The notes: generated by a model not told the origin, from the sequence alone. DNA of 64,000 nucleotides from Maricaulis sp047308265 (GCF_047308265.1 NZ_JBKQWY010000003.1:397796-461795), one strand, 5' to 3'. Shown: positions 7,950-17,192, counted from the first letter of the stretch. Translations and numbers: made by a program.

Positions 7950-9422
7950 CTACCACCACTTGCCCGGTTTGGCGGTGAACGCGGCGGCGTCTTCAACAGC
8001 TGCCCCAACCTTGAACATGGTTTCCTCGTCCAGCGCCCGGGTGATGATCTGCAGCCCCAGCGGCAGGCCGGCCGCGTCAACACCAGCGGGAACAGACATG
8101 GCGGGCACACCGGCCAGGTTTGCGGTCACCGTGAACACGTCGTTGAGATACATGGCGATCGGGTCATCGGACTTGGAGCCCAGCGGGAAAGCTGCAGACG
8201 GTGCAGACGGTGTCAGGATGGCATCGACCTTCTGGAAGGCCGTGTCGAAATCCTGGAGGATGCGCGTGCGCACTTTCTGGGCGCGCAGATAATAGGCGTC
8301 GTAATACCCCGCCGAGAGCACATAGGTGCCAATCATGATCCGGCGCTGGACTTCCTCGCCAAAGCCTGACGCGCGTGTGTTTTCATAAACGCTCGTCAGA
8401 TCCTCACCGTCTTCACGCAGGCCGTAGCGCATGCCGTCATAACGCGCGAGATTGGACGAGGCTTCGGCCGGTGCCACGATGTAATAGGCCGGCAGGGCGT
8501 ATTTCGTGTGCGGCAGGGAGATTTCGACAATCTCGCAACCAGCGGCCTTGAGCCATTCCACGCCCTGGTCCCAGACCTTGGCGATATCGTCCGGCATGCC
8601 ATCGATGCGGTATTCCTTCGGCACACCGATCTTGAGGCCTTTGACCGACTGACCACAGGCCGCGATGAAATCGGGCACATCATTGGGCAGCGAGGTCGAG
8701 TCCTTGGCATCATGGCCGGACATGGCCTGCAACAGGATGGCGCTGTCCTTCACAGTCTTGGCAAAGGGGCCGGGGTGATCGAGCGAAGAGGCGAAGGCCA
8801 CAGCGCCCCAGCGCGAGGTCCGGCCATAGGTCGGCTTCACACCGACAATGCCGGTAAACGCGGCCGGCTGGCGGATTGAACCGCCGGTATCGGTGCCCGT
8901 CGCGCCAAAACACAGATCCGCAGCCACAGCCGCAGCCGACCCGCCGGACGATCCGCCCGGGGTCAGTTTTTCGCCGTTTTCACCCTGCCAAGGCGAGCTC
9001 ACCGGACCGGTAAAGGCCGTCTCGTTGGACGACCCCATCGCAAACTCGTCCATCGAGGTCTTGCACAAGAAGACCCCGCCCGCATCCCAAAGCTTGGACG
9101 TGATGGTGGATTCGTAAGTCGGTTTGAACCCGTCGAGAATGTGCGAACACGCGGTCGTGGACACCCCGTTCACCGCGAACAAATCCTTGATCGCGATCGG
9201 CGCGCCTTCGATCAGCGAGCCCTCGCCCTTGGCCAGTTTCTCGTCGGATGCAGCCGCCATGGACAGTGTCTTGTCTGCATCAAAGGCCGTGAAGGCATTG
9301 AGCGCCGGCTGGGCGTCCTGGCAGGCTTCAAGGGCGGCCTTGGACAGCTCAACCGAGGAGACATCGCGATTGCTCAACCGCGTCGTGATCTCGTCGAGCG
9401 AGAGTTTGAGAAGATCGCTCAT
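7950..9422 (-). CDS. gatA: Aspartyl/glutamyl-tRNA amidotransferase subunit A
   Basis: GatA is the glutaminase/amidase subunit supplying ammonia to GatB. The 490-residue protein carries the amidase-signature elements: the catalytic-lysine segment IKDLFAVNG, the GGSSGGSAAAVA loop and the TDTGGSIRQPAAF segment with the nucleophilic serine. It starts 5 bases after the gatC stop, so the two are coupled. Confidence 0.96.
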   Translation of the reverse strand: MSDLLKLSLDEITTRLSNRDVSSVELSKAALEACQDAQPALNAFTAFDADKTLSMAAASDEKLAKGEGSLIEGAPIAIKDLFAVNGVSTTACSHILDGFKPTYESTITSKLWDAGGVFLCKTSMDEFAMGSSNETAFTGPVSSPWQGENGEKLTPGGSSGGSAAAVAADLCFGATGTDTGGSIRQPAAFTGIVGVKPTYGRTSRWGAVAFASSLDHPGPFAKTVKDSAILLQAMSGHDAKDSTSLPNDVPDFIAACGQSVKGLKIGVPKEYRIDGMPDDIAKVWDQGVEWLKAAGCEIVEISLPHTKYALPAYYIVAPAEASSNLARYDGMRYGLREDGEDLTSVYENTRASGFGEEVQRRIMIGTYVLSAGYYDAYYLRAQKVRTRILQDFDTAFQKVDAILTPSAPSAAFPLGSKSDDPIAMYLNDVFTVTANLAGVPAMSVPAGVDAAGLPLGLQIITRALDEETMFKVGAAVEDAAAFTAKPGKWW

Positions 9423-9427
9423 CAGCT

Positions 9428-9715
9428 CTACTCCACAGACTTGGGCACAACAAAGAAGCCCTCATCGGACTTCGGTGCATTGGCCAGCACGTTCTCGCGC
9501 ACATCGCCATCCGACACGGCGTCGGTGCGTTGCGGCAGCGGGAATTTCACCGGGGTCGTCATAGCTTCTACACCCTCGACATCGACCTCATTGAGCTGCT
9601 CGATCCAGTCGAGAATGCCATTGAGCTCGCCCACCAGGGCGTCGAGACGGTCTTCGGGTTCGGCAATGCGTGCCAGCCGCGCAATGCGGCGCACATCATC
9701 TGCAGTGACGGACAT
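9428..9715 (-). CDS. gatC: Aspartyl/glutamyl-tRNA amidotransferase subunit C
   Basis: GatC is the small subunit that wraps around and stabilises GatA/GatB. The 95-residue length and the opening MSVTADDVRRIARLAR are typical, with a C-terminal KSDEGFFVVPKSVE segment. A longer in-frame extension was rejected because it has no similarity and the family starts here. It is the first gene of the gat locus and is divergent from ruvX. Confidence 0.95.
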   Translation of the reverse strand: MSVTADDVRRIARLARIAEPEDRLDALVGELNGILDWIEQLNEVDVEGVEAMTTPVKFPLPQRTDAVSDGDVRENVLANAPKSDEGFFVVPKSVE

Positions 9716-9881
9716 GGGAATGCGCTCCGGAATAATCAGGCCTGCCTGACTAGCAATGCTCCCGCAGGCACGCAAGAAAGCTTGACTGTGATCGGGTGTG
9801 CGACAGGTGCGAAGGGTCACATTCAGGCATCCGCGCGCCCGCATCTTGACGCGGGCACCGACGCGGCGCACATGAGCGCCC

Positions 9882-10379
9882 ATGCCGATCATTCCCCACG
9901 AGGCCGTTCCGGCCGGACCCCTGCTTGCCCTGGACCCTGGTACCAAAACGATTGGTGTGGCGGCGTGTGGCGCCTCGCGGGGTCTGGCCACAGCGGTGGA
10001 AACCATCCGACGCGGCAAATTCACCCACGACGCCACACGGGTTTTCGAACTCTATGACGAGCGCGCCTGTGTCGGACTGATCATGGGCCTGCCTGTCAAT
10101 ATGGATGGGAGTGCCGGTCCGCGTGTGCAATCGGTCAAGGCGATGGCCCGCAATCTGCTCGCGATCCGCGATATTCCGATCGTGTTCCAGGATGAGCGCC
10201 TGTCGAGTTTCGAGGCCGAGGAAGCGCTGATTGCCGCTGGCATGCGTCGGGACAAGCGCAAACAAGTCATCGATGCCCATGCCGCTGCCAATATCCTGCA
10301 AAGCGCACTGGACCGTCTGGCGGAATTGCCCCCAGCGGGTTCGACAGGAGAGGCCGGAGCGACGGGAGAGAGCGACTAG
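9882..10379 (+). CDS. ruvX: YqgF/RuvX-type nuclease (pre-16S rRNA processing / putative Holliday junction resolvase)
   Basis: The 165-residue RNase H-like protein has D18 in LALDPGTKTIGVA, the DER motif at 104-106 and the C-terminal aspartate D131 in DAHAA. These are the expected acidic catalytic positions of YqgF. The family was first proposed as a Holliday junction resolvase, and E. coli YqgF acts in 16S rRNA 5-prime maturation. The stop codon is followed directly by the ATG of the AEC transporter. Confidence 0.92.
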   Translation: MPIIPHEAVPAGPLLALDPGTKTIGVAACGASRGLATAVETIRRGKFTHDATRVFELYDERACVGLIMGLPVNMDGSAGPRVQSVKAMARNLLAIRDIPIVFQDERLSSFEAEEALIAAGMRRDKRKQVIDAHAAANILQSALDRLAELPPAGSTGEAGATGESD

Positions 10380-11294
10380 ATGGGATTGATCGTCAACGCC
10401 CTGTTCCCGGTCTTCGGGGTCATCTTCATCGGATGGCTGCTGCGCCGCAGTCAGCTCCTGCCTGAAGACAGCTGGGGACCGATCTCGCGCCTCGCCTATC
10501 TGGGCCTGTCGCCCGCCCTGCTCTTCACCGCCATTTACCGCGCTGACCTCTCCTCGATCTCGGTCAGTGGTTTCATGCTCGCAGCACTGCTCGGTTTTCT
10601 GGCCATGGCCGCCATCACCCTGGCGATCAAACCCCTGCTGCGGATCCCCGACCCCACCTATACCAGCCTCTTCCAGGCCACGGCCCGCTGGAACGGTCTT
10701 CTGATCCTGGCCGTCGCCGGCTCCCTGTTTGGCGAGGAGGGCCAGGTGCTGGTCGCGCTGATCATGGCCGCCTCCATTCCGCTGGTGAATATTGAATGTG
10801 TGGCCGTGCTCTCAATCTGGGGTGACGGGTCGCGGCCGGACTGGCGCTCCATTCTCTATCGCATTGCCACCAATCCGCTAATCCTGGGCACGGGGGCGGG
10901 GGCCGCCGCCAATCTGTCCGGACTGACCCTGCCTGTCGCCCTCGATAGTACGATCGGACTGATCGGCCAGGCCGCTCTGCCGCTCATTTTGCTCTCGGTC
11001 GGTGCGGGGCTCAATTTCACCGCCATGAAAGCCCGGCCGCGCCTGCTGGGCCTGTCCGTCCTGCTCAAGCTGATGCTGGCCCCGCTGGTTTTTTACGGCA
11101 TTGGCGTGGCGATGGGGGTTCAGGGTCCGGCCTTGACAGTGCTGCTGCTGACCGGGGCCTCGCCCGGCGCCGCCTCGGCCTATGTGCTGGCCCGGCAAAT
11201 GGGCGGCGATGCGCCCTATTCCGCAGGCGATATCACCGCCTCGGCCATGTTCTGCTTTCTCACCATACCCTTCTGGCTGGCCCTGCTGGGCTAG
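10380..11294 (+). CDS. AEC-family (auxin efflux carrier-like) transporter
   Basis: The 304-residue protein is almost entirely hydrophobic, with about ten predicted helices in two halves typical of the AEC/BASS-like fold (Mem_trans). Bacterial members export or import organic acids and related anions; the substrate here is unknown. Translation begins at the first base after the ruvX stop, so the two genes are cotranscribed. Confidence 0.88.
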   Translation: MGLIVNALFPVFGVIFIGWLLRRSQLLPEDSWGPISRLAYLGLSPALLFTAIYRADLSSISVSGFMLAALLGFLAMAAITLAIKPLLRIPDPTYTSLFQATARWNGLLILAVAGSLFGEEGQVLVALIMAASIPLVNIECVAVLSIWGDGSRPDWRSILYRIATNPLILGTGAGAAANLSGLTLPVALDSTIGLIGQAALPLILLSVGAGLNFTAMKARPRLLGLSVLLKLMLAPLVFYGIGVAMGVQGPALTVLLLTGASPGAASAYVLARQMGGDAPYSAGDITASAMFCFLTIPFWLALLG

Positions 11295-11329
11295 CGGGTC
11301 TGCACGGGCCTAAAGCGGCCTATACCGGC

Positions 11330-11842
11330 TTAATCGATGCCCACACGCGTGCTGCGCCGTTCCAGCCACAAGATATCGCGCCACTCGCCCTCCATCGGGC
11401 CATAGCTCATCTTGCCCAGACGCCGACGCCGTCCGAGCACCTCAAATCCCGCCGTCTGATGCAAAGCCACCGACCCGGTATTCTCGGGGAAGATCCCCGC
11501 GACCAGCGTCCAGATCTCGGCCGCTTCCGAAGCCTCCACCATGGCCGCGATCAAGGCGCGGCCCACACCACGACCGCGGGCATGCTCCGCGATATAGAGT
11601 GTGATCTCCGCCACCCCGCCATACACACAGCGCGAGGATGTCGGGCTCAGCACAGCCCAGCCGGTCACGCGGCCCGCCCCGTCCACACTCACCAGGCGCG
11701 GCGTGGCCAGCTTGCCCGCATCAAAATGCGCCCAGTCCGGCGCCTCGCTCTCAAATGTGGCATGGCCGGTGGCAATGCCCTGGCGATAGATGTCCAGAAC
11801 GGCATCGGCATCGGTGGCGGTCAGGGGTCGAATCTCGGTCAT
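11330..11842 (-). CDS. GNAT N-acetyltransferase, phosphinothricin acetyltransferase-like
   Basis: The 170-residue protein has the PAT-type layout: an opening RPLTATDADAVLDIY, a GHATFE segment, the acetyl-CoA loop in ARGRGVGRALI, and the GIFPENTGSVALHQTAGF region. The family N-acetylates phosphinothricin, methionine sulfoximine or similar amino acids. The substrate is inferred only by family. The ATG at 11842 was chosen over a longer frame that runs into a repeat element. Confidence 0.88.
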   Translation of the reverse strand: MTEIRPLTATDADAVLDIYRQGIATGHATFESEAPDWAHFDAGKLATPRLVSVDGAGRVTGWAVLSPTSSRCVYGGVAEITLYIAEHARGRGVGRALIAAMVEASEAAEIWTLVAGIFPENTGSVALHQTAGFEVLGRRRRLGKMSYGPMEGEWRDILWLERRSTRVGID

Positions 11843-11902
11843 GCCTACGGCTATACACCACCTGGCCTGTCGTCTCGAAGCCCAACTTGCGCCCTTTTGT
11901 TG

Positions 11903-12014
11903 GCCCCTCATCCGGCGCTGCGCGCCACCTTCTCCCCTGTGGGGGAGAAGGACTCTTCTTTCCCTCTCCCCTTTTGGGGAGAGGGTGCCGAGTGCAACGA
12001 GGCGGGTGAGGGGC
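11903..12014. repeat. REP-like palindromic intergenic element, copy A
   Basis: Outer arms GCCCCTCA (11903-11910) and TGAGGGGC (12007-12014) enclose two hairpins. The first is CTTCTCCCC/GGGGAGAAG (11929-11950). The second is CCCTCTCCCC/GGGGAGAGGG with a TTTT loop (11962-11985). A related element with the same outer arms and a shared right end lies at 63583-63747. Copy A fills the gap between the acetyltransferase and the inhibitor-lipoprotein genes. Confidence 0.8.
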
Positions 12015-12056
12015 AAGACAAGACCCGAGCAAACCAAAGCCGGTCCGGCTTTGAGC

Positions 12057-12509
12057 CTAGCCGCAGGTGATCTGGGTGACGATGTCGGAGGCATCCACAT
12101 GCACATTCATGCGCTCGGGCCGGTAATCCATCGTAGCAACGGAATTGGGGCCCAATACGCGCAGAAGGGCGGGCAGATCGGCCCGGTTCACCGAGGTGCG
12201 CGCCTGGCCAACATAATGCTGCACCGCTTCCATGCCACAGGTTCCGGTGATGGGCGGCGTGACCTCGCCCCCGTCCAGCTCCTCGACATCGCTCATCGGC
12301 GGCAGATCGGACACGGGCGCACGCACCGGCGTCTCGGTGGGCGTGGCAAAACAGCCCGACAGGACCGCGGCCATCGTCACGACACTCAGACACAAAGCTC
12401 CATGGCGCAGAGCCCCATAGCGCAGGCCCATTTGACGACGAGCCGGGCGAACAGCGAGACGCGCCCCCGGACGGGGCAGAGATGAGGTCGAGACAAGTGA
12501 CAAGCGCAT
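12057..12509 (-). CDS. I78-family peptidase-inhibitor-like lipoprotein
   Basis: The 150-residue product has a hydrophobic stretch ending in the lipobox LSGC, so it is probably a lipoprotein. Its C-terminal 60 residues (TCGMEAVQHYVGQ to the final TCG) match the I78 inhibitor pattern of paired cysteines, VGQ, and an ATMDYRPERMNV strand, as in the fungal elastase inhibitor AFUEI. A strong GGAGTAG site supports the ATG at 12509, although this gives an unusually long 45-residue basic lead before the hydrophobic core; the ATG at 12431 would give a normal signal length. It is paralogous to the gene just upstream. Confidence 0.75.
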   Translation of the reverse strand: MRLSLVSTSSLPRPGARLAVRPARRQMGLRYGALRHGALCLSVVTMAAVLSGCFATPTETPVRAPVSDLPPMSDVEELDGGEVTPPITGTCGMEAVQHYVGQARTSVNRADLPALLRVLGPNSVATMDYRPERMNVHVDASDIVTQITCG

Positions 12510-12538
12510 GAAACTACTCCAACCAGTACACGGCGGAT

Positions 12539-12838
12539 TTAACCACACCAAAGGCGCACAATTGTGTCAGTGTGATCAAGATCGATATTCAACCGGCCGA
12601 TGCGGTAATCCCGGGTCACGGCGTCTCCCGGACGGATCACGCGGACATATTCGGCCAGCGTCTCGGTCGACACCTCGTTAATGCTCTGACCGAGGAGGAA
12701 ATCGCGGTCTGAGGCGCCGCAATCCGTATTGAGCTCCGGCGGTATCCCCGGCTGATCCCGATCATCCAGCGAGGGATAACCGACACAGGCTGTCAGGGCG
12801 AAAAGCGGCAAAGCGATAATCAGGGCGCGCAATGTCAT
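12539..12838 (-). CDS. I78-family peptidase-inhibitor-like lipoprotein
   Basis: The 99-residue protein starts with a typical signal peptide ending in the lipobox LTAC, then an I78-like domain: TDCGASDRDFLLGQ, VRVIRPGDAVTRDYRIGRLNIDLD and a final LWCG. The I78 family inhibits serine proteases. A periplasmic role against self or foreign proteases is inferred. The start lies one base after the holC stop, so it is cotranscribed with holC. The second inhibitor gene follows after 29 bases. Confidence 0.82.
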   Translation of the reverse strand: MTLRALIIALPLFALTACVGYPSLDDRDQPGIPPELNTDCGASDRDFLLGQSINEVSTETLAEYVRVIRPGDAVTRDYRIGRLNIDLDHTDTIVRLWCG

Positions 12839-12839
12839 G

Positions 12840-13292
12840 TCAGGCCTTCTTTTCCCAGCGTCCAGTCTCGGACTGTTTCCAGTAGGAAATCGTATGCCCC
12901 GCCGCCGCGGATGTCTTCCACAATCCCCGCGCGGCCTGAATGGCCTGCTCATCGTGACCATCGAACAACAATAGGGTTCGGGTGAAGGCGTCGGGATCAG
13001 TGGGTAATTCACCATCCAGGAGGAAGAGGCATTCAGCCCCGTTCACCGGCTCCTGCACACTGGACAGGAGAATGGGCTGACGTTCAGCATGGGCCTCGCT
13101 GGCGAGGCCATGCGGCAGGAAGCTCTCGGCGCGCTCGGTCCACAGCGCCATATCCAGTTGTTTGAGGCGATCTTCATCCGGCGAGACGACCAGGGCTTTC
13201 CAGCCCCGCGCCCGGGTCTTTTCCAGCAAATCAGGTAGGACAGAATCGGGCGAGGCCTGTTCGAGATGATAGAACCAGATTTCCGCCGCCAT
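12840..13292 (-). CDS. holC: DNA polymerase III subunit chi
   Basis: The chi subunit of the clamp-loader complex links the replisome to single-stranded DNA-binding protein. The 150-residue protein begins EIWFYHLEQASPDSVLPDLLEK and has the central WTERAESFLPHG and LLSS segments typical of alphaproteobacterial HolC. The ATG at 13292 is preferred over an upstream GTG at 13313 because an AGGAAAGG site precedes it. It lies downstream of pepA, a common pairing. Confidence 0.92.
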   Translation of the reverse strand: MAAEIWFYHLEQASPDSVLPDLLEKTRARGWKALVVSPDEDRLKQLDMALWTERAESFLPHGLASEAHAERQPILLSSVQEPVNGAECLFLLDGELPTDPDAFTRTLLLFDGHDEQAIQAARGLWKTSAAAGHTISYWKQSETGRWEKKA

Positions 13293-13316
13293 ATCCCGGG
13301 CCTTTCCTGACACGTC

Positions 13317-13340
13317 CGGGGCGGCCCTGATGCCGCCCCG
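13317..13340. terminator. Hairpin between pepA and holC
   Basis: A 9-bp perfect stem, CGGGGCGGC/GCCGCCCCG, has a 6-base loop in the 63-base gap after pepA. The minus-strand transcript lacks a T-tract after it, so it may only attenuate pepA readthrough into holC. Confidence 0.45.
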
Positions 13341-13355
13341 ACGCTTCTTTTGACC

Positions 13356-14834
13356 TTAGGCCTCGTGATTATCGCGCACGAAACGGTCCAGGATGCGCAC
13401 ACCCCAGCCCGTGCCCCAGCTCGGCTGGCGCGGATCATCCTTCATGCCGCCCATCGCCGTACCGGCAATATCGATGTGGCACCACGGCTTGTCATTGACG
13501 AAACATTTGAGGAATTCCGCGGCCGAGATCGAACCGGCCAGGCGTCCCTCACCCACATTCTTGATGTCGGCATTCTTGGTTTCGATGTGTTTTTCATAGT
13601 CCGCACCGAGCGGCATGCGCCAGACCGGTTCATCGGCCGCATTGCCGGCGGCGAACAGGGCATCGGCGATCTCGTCGCTATTGGTGAAGATACCCGCACG
13701 CGTATTGCCCAGGGCGATCAGCATGGCGCCGGTCAGGGTCGCCAGATCGATGATGAGTTTCGGATCGAAACGCTGCTGGCCGTACCACAGCACGTCCGAG
13801 AGCACGAGGCGTCCTTCCGCATCGGTATTGTGGATCTCGACCGTGGTGCCGGACATTGTAGTGACAATATCGCCCGGACGCTGGGCCGCCGCATCGGGCA
13901 TATTCTCGACCAGGCCCACCATGCCGATGGCATTGACCTTCGCCTTGCGACCGGCAAGCGCGCGCATCAGGCCGACAACAGCCGCGGAGCCGCCCATATC
14001 GCCCTTCATCTCATCCATGCCTGCACCCGGCTTGAGAGAGATGCCACCACTATCGAACGTCAGGCCCTTGCCGACAAACAGGAGCGGTTTTTCACCCTCT
14101 TCGCCGCCATTCCACTTCATGATGGCGATCTTGCTTTCAAAAGCCGAACCCTGGCCGACACCTAGGAGGGCGCCCATGCCCAGTTCATCCATCTGCTTTT
14201 CGTCGAGCACCTCGATTTCAAGACCGTACGCGCTGAGTTCCTCGATCTTTTCCGCGTAACTCTCCGGATAGAGAATATTCGGCGGCAGATTGGTCACGTC
14301 ACGCGCCAGGTCCACACCCGCTGCGATGGCCGACCAGCCGGACCAGGCCTCCTGCGCCGCGTCGATATCGTCGACGGCAATGGCTGTGATTGCCAAGGAC
14401 GGTTTTTGCTCATCCTTCAGCTTGGTGCGGAACTGATCAAAGCGATAGCTCGCCAGACGTGCGCCCAGAGCCGCGCGCGCAGCCGTTTCACCGGTGGCCC
14501 AGCCATCGAGACGCAAGGTCACCTCGGTCTCACCGGTCAGAAGCAACTTGCCGATCACGGCAGCGGCGGATTTCTCGACGACTGAATCGGAGAGTTTTTC
14601 CTTGTCCCCGAGGCCGAACAGGACGAGGCGCGGCGCATCGACACCAGCCGGTGCAAGCAATTCGAGCACCTGACCCGGCTTGCCGTCAAAACGGGCGGCG
14701 TCCAGGGCGCGGGCGATCGCGCCGCCGGAGGCTGAATTGGCGGCTTCTGCCGCATCAGACAGGGTCTTGTCGGCAAACACCGGCACAGCCAGAGCCCCGC
14801 GGGCTTGGTCGGCAGCAAGGAATTCAATCTTCAT
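13356..14834 (-). CDS. pepA: Leucyl aminopeptidase (M17 family)
   Basis: PepA is a hexameric cytosolic two-metal exopeptidase releasing N-terminal residues. The 492-residue protein has the M17 metal-binding core GKGLTFDSGGISLKPG and the signature NTDAEGRLVLSD. The ATG at 14834 has an AGGTGATGAT site. It is divergent from lptF, as in many Gram-negatives where pepA borders lptFG. Confidence 0.95.
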   Translation of the reverse strand: MKIEFLAADQARGALAVPVFADKTLSDAAEAANSASGGAIARALDAARFDGKPGQVLELLAPAGVDAPRLVLFGLGDKEKLSDSVVEKSAAAVIGKLLLTGETEVTLRLDGWATGETAARAALGARLASYRFDQFRTKLKDEQKPSLAITAIAVDDIDAAQEAWSGWSAIAAGVDLARDVTNLPPNILYPESYAEKIEELSAYGLEIEVLDEKQMDELGMGALLGVGQGSAFESKIAIMKWNGGEEGEKPLLFVGKGLTFDSGGISLKPGAGMDEMKGDMGGSAAVVGLMRALAGRKAKVNAIGMVGLVENMPDAAAQRPGDIVTTMSGTTVEIHNTDAEGRLVLSDVLWYGQQRFDPKLIIDLATLTGAMLIALGNTRAGIFTNSDEIADALFAAGNAADEPVWRMPLGADYEKHIETKNADIKNVGEGRLAGSISAAEFLKCFVNDKPWCHIDIAGTAMGGMKDDPRQPSWGTGWGVRILDRFVRDNHEA

Positions 14835-14955
14835 ATCATCACCTGTGTCTTGAAACGGGCGAGGCCTGTGATCAGCTCGCAATTGACGCGTCTTGGCAGT
14901 GGTATCCGATCCGAAGGTGGGATAGAAGGCTGATCACACAGCATCTTACTGGCCC

Positions 14956-16098
14956 ATGTCACTCATCCAACGGTATTTCTTCAGACAATTGCTTTTGCCC
15001 TTCGTGATCGCCATGCTGGCGTTCGCGGCGCTGGCCTTGTTGACGCAAAGTCTGTCAAACATCGACCTGATCTCGGGCTATAGCGAAACTGCGCTTACAT
15101 TTCTGAAGGTTACGGTACTCGCCCTGCCCCATTTGTCCGCGCTTTTGCTACCAATTGCCCTCTTCGTGGCGGCGCTTGCCGGTCTGAATCGACTGAGTGG
15201 TGACAGCGAATTGATCGTCGGCCAGGCGGCCGGGATGAGTCGCTGGAAGCTCATCGATCCGCTGGTACGCCTGGGCATGATGGTGATGATTCTCAATCTG
15301 GCGGTGAACCTGTTCATCCAGCCCTTATCCTACCGGGAAATGCGGCGCAGCCTGTATGATCTGCGTTCGGATGTGGCGTCTAGCCTAGTCTCGCCGGGAC
15401 AGTTTTCGCGGCTTGGGCCAGGCGTGACCATTTATGCCCGCGAACGCACGCGTGACGGGCGTTTGCTGGACATCCTCATCCACGACAACCGGGATGAAAG
15501 CCGTGCCGCCACGATCACCGCACGCGAAAGCCGAATAACACGGGTGGAAACCCGCCCGACCATGACGCTGATCGACGGGAACCAGCACTGGTTTGAGGAA
15601 AACGGCTCCCTCAACTATATCACCTTCGATCAAACCCAGTTTGACCTTGGCGAGTTCATTGGCCCGGTTGACGCGATGTTTTTCAAGGAAAGTGACCGTT
15701 TCCTGCATGAGCTGATCTGGCCGGATGCCGCAACACTCTCGAGGGGTCGCGGACCGGAACGCCCGCTCGCCGAAGCGCATTATCGCCTCTCGGCGCCGCT
15801 TTACAATCTGGCCTTTGTGCTGATCGCCGGCGCTGTGTTTCTCGGTGGTAATCACTCCCGCATGGGTCAGGGACGCCGCATCATGATGGCTGCCGGACTG
15901 GGACTGACCCTGCGCTTGCTGGGCTTTGCTGTGCAATCGGCCAGTGCGGATGATCCAAGTGTCAATATCGCTCAATACGTCGTGCCGCTGGCAGGCTGTG
16001 TGGGCGCGATTGCCGTCATTTACTGGCCGCGTCGCAAACGTCCGCTCACGGCATCCACATCATCCCGCGCCGCTCACCCGGCGGAGGCCTCCGCATGA
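14956..16098 (+). CDS. lptF: LPS export ABC transporter permease
   Basis: LptF forms, with LptG and the ATPase LptB, the inner-membrane complex that extracts lipopolysaccharide. The 380-residue protein has a YjgP/YjgQ layout: TM helices at the N-terminus (to about 120), a periplasmic beta-jellyroll-like domain in the middle (about 135-270), and three C-terminal helices. The stop overlaps the start of lptG (ATGA). Confidence 0.94.
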   Translation: MSLIQRYFFRQLLLPFVIAMLAFAALALLTQSLSNIDLISGYSETALTFLKVTVLALPHLSALLLPIALFVAALAGLNRLSGDSELIVGQAAGMSRWKLIDPLVRLGMMVMILNLAVNLFIQPLSYREMRRSLYDLRSDVASSLVSPGQFSRLGPGVTIYARERTRDGRLLDILIHDNRDESRAATITARESRITRVETRPTMTLIDGNQHWFEENGSLNYITFDQTQFDLGEFIGPVDAMFFKESDRFLHELIWPDAATLSRGRGPERPLAEAHYRLSAPLYNLAFVLIAGAVFLGGNHSRMGQGRRIMMAAGLGLTLRLLGFAVQSASADDPSVNIAQYVVPLAGCVGAIAVIYWPRRKRPLTASTSSRAAHPAEASA

Positions 16099-17192
16099 CA
16101 CGCAGCCTGCTCAATCGCTATATGCTCATCCAGACCCTGATGGGCCTGGGTGTGGCCCTGTTGGTTGTTGGCACAGTGATCGTACTGGTCGATTTTGTCG
16201 AACAGTCCCGCGCCGTGGGCACTCGGGCGGAGGTCGGCATTTTCGACCTCCTGACCCTGACCCTGCTCAAGGCCCCGGCCCTGTTGGAAACTACCTTGCC
16301 ATTTGTTTTCCTGTTCGGAATGTTGACGGCCTTGTTTCGGCTGAACCGGCGCAGTGAACTGGTCGTCATGCGCGCCTCCGGCGTTTCCGCCTGGCGTATC
16401 TTGAACGCCCCAATTTTCTTGGCCATCACGGCCGGTATCGCCAGTGCCACCCTGCTCAACCCTCTGGGGGCCCAGCTGAACGTCCAGTACGAGCAAATGC
16501 GCGACCGGTTCATGAACGTCCAGTTCGATCCCGATGCGGAAGACCCGGTCTGGCTGCGCGAAACCACTTCGAGCGGTTTTATTGTGGTCGCCGCGGACGC
16601 GTTGGACGATGATAACCAGATCCTGATTTCTCCAGCCTTTCTCATTTATTCCATTGATTCGGGACGGGTTCCGCGTCTGGAACGCCGGATCGATGCGGAA
16701 CAGGCTCAGTTGATGGACGGCTATTGGGACATTACCGGAGCCGAGGAGAATACCTCAGGCGGCGTTTACGCCAATCTGGGCGATGTCAGCATGACCACGT
16801 CCGTGGGGCGCCAGGCCCTATTCGAGCGCTCGCGCTCTCCCAATGGCGTGGCGTTCTGGGAGTTGCCGGAGTTGATCCAGTCCGCCGAGAACGCCGGTCT
16901 GGCGTCACAGAGCTATGAATTGCGTTGGCACGGCCTTCTGGCGACACCGCTGACCTTCCTGGCAGCCACATTGATCGCCGCTGCAGCAACCTTGCGCCTG
17001 CAACGCCTGGGCGGCGCGGCCGCCTTGGCCATCGCGGGAGGCGCCGCCGGGTTTATTATGTTTTTCCTGCAGGAATTGCTCGTCTCCATGGGCACGTCCG
17101 GCACGATCACACCCGCCGCAGCGGCTTGGTCTGCGCCCGCGCTGACCAGTTTGCTCGCACTCAGCTACATTGCATCCACAGAAGACGGATGA
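16095..17192 (+). CDS. lptG: LPS export ABC transporter permease
   Basis: The 365-residue partner of LptF has the same architecture: helices near residues 10-35, 55-80 and 95-120, a periplasmic domain, and C-terminal helices from about 275. A RASGVSAWRIL segment marks the coupling region of YjgP/YjgQ proteins. It overlaps lptF by 4 bases and lies upstream of lptD. Confidence 0.94.
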   Translation: MTRSLLNRYMLIQTLMGLGVALLVVGTVIVLVDFVEQSRAVGTRAEVGIFDLLTLTLLKAPALLETTLPFVFLFGMLTALFRLNRRSELVVMRASGVSAWRILNAPIFLAITAGIASATLLNPLGAQLNVQYEQMRDRFMNVQFDPDAEDPVWLRETTSSGFIVVAADALDDDNQILISPAFLIYSIDSGRVPRLERRIDAEQAQLMDGYWDITGAEENTSGGVYANLGDVSMTTSVGRQALFERSRSPNGVAFWELPELIQSAENAGLASQSYELRWHGLLATPLTFLAATLIAAAATLRLQRLGGAAALAIAGGAAGFIMFFLQELLVSMGTSGTITPAAAAWSAPALTSLLALSYIASTEDG

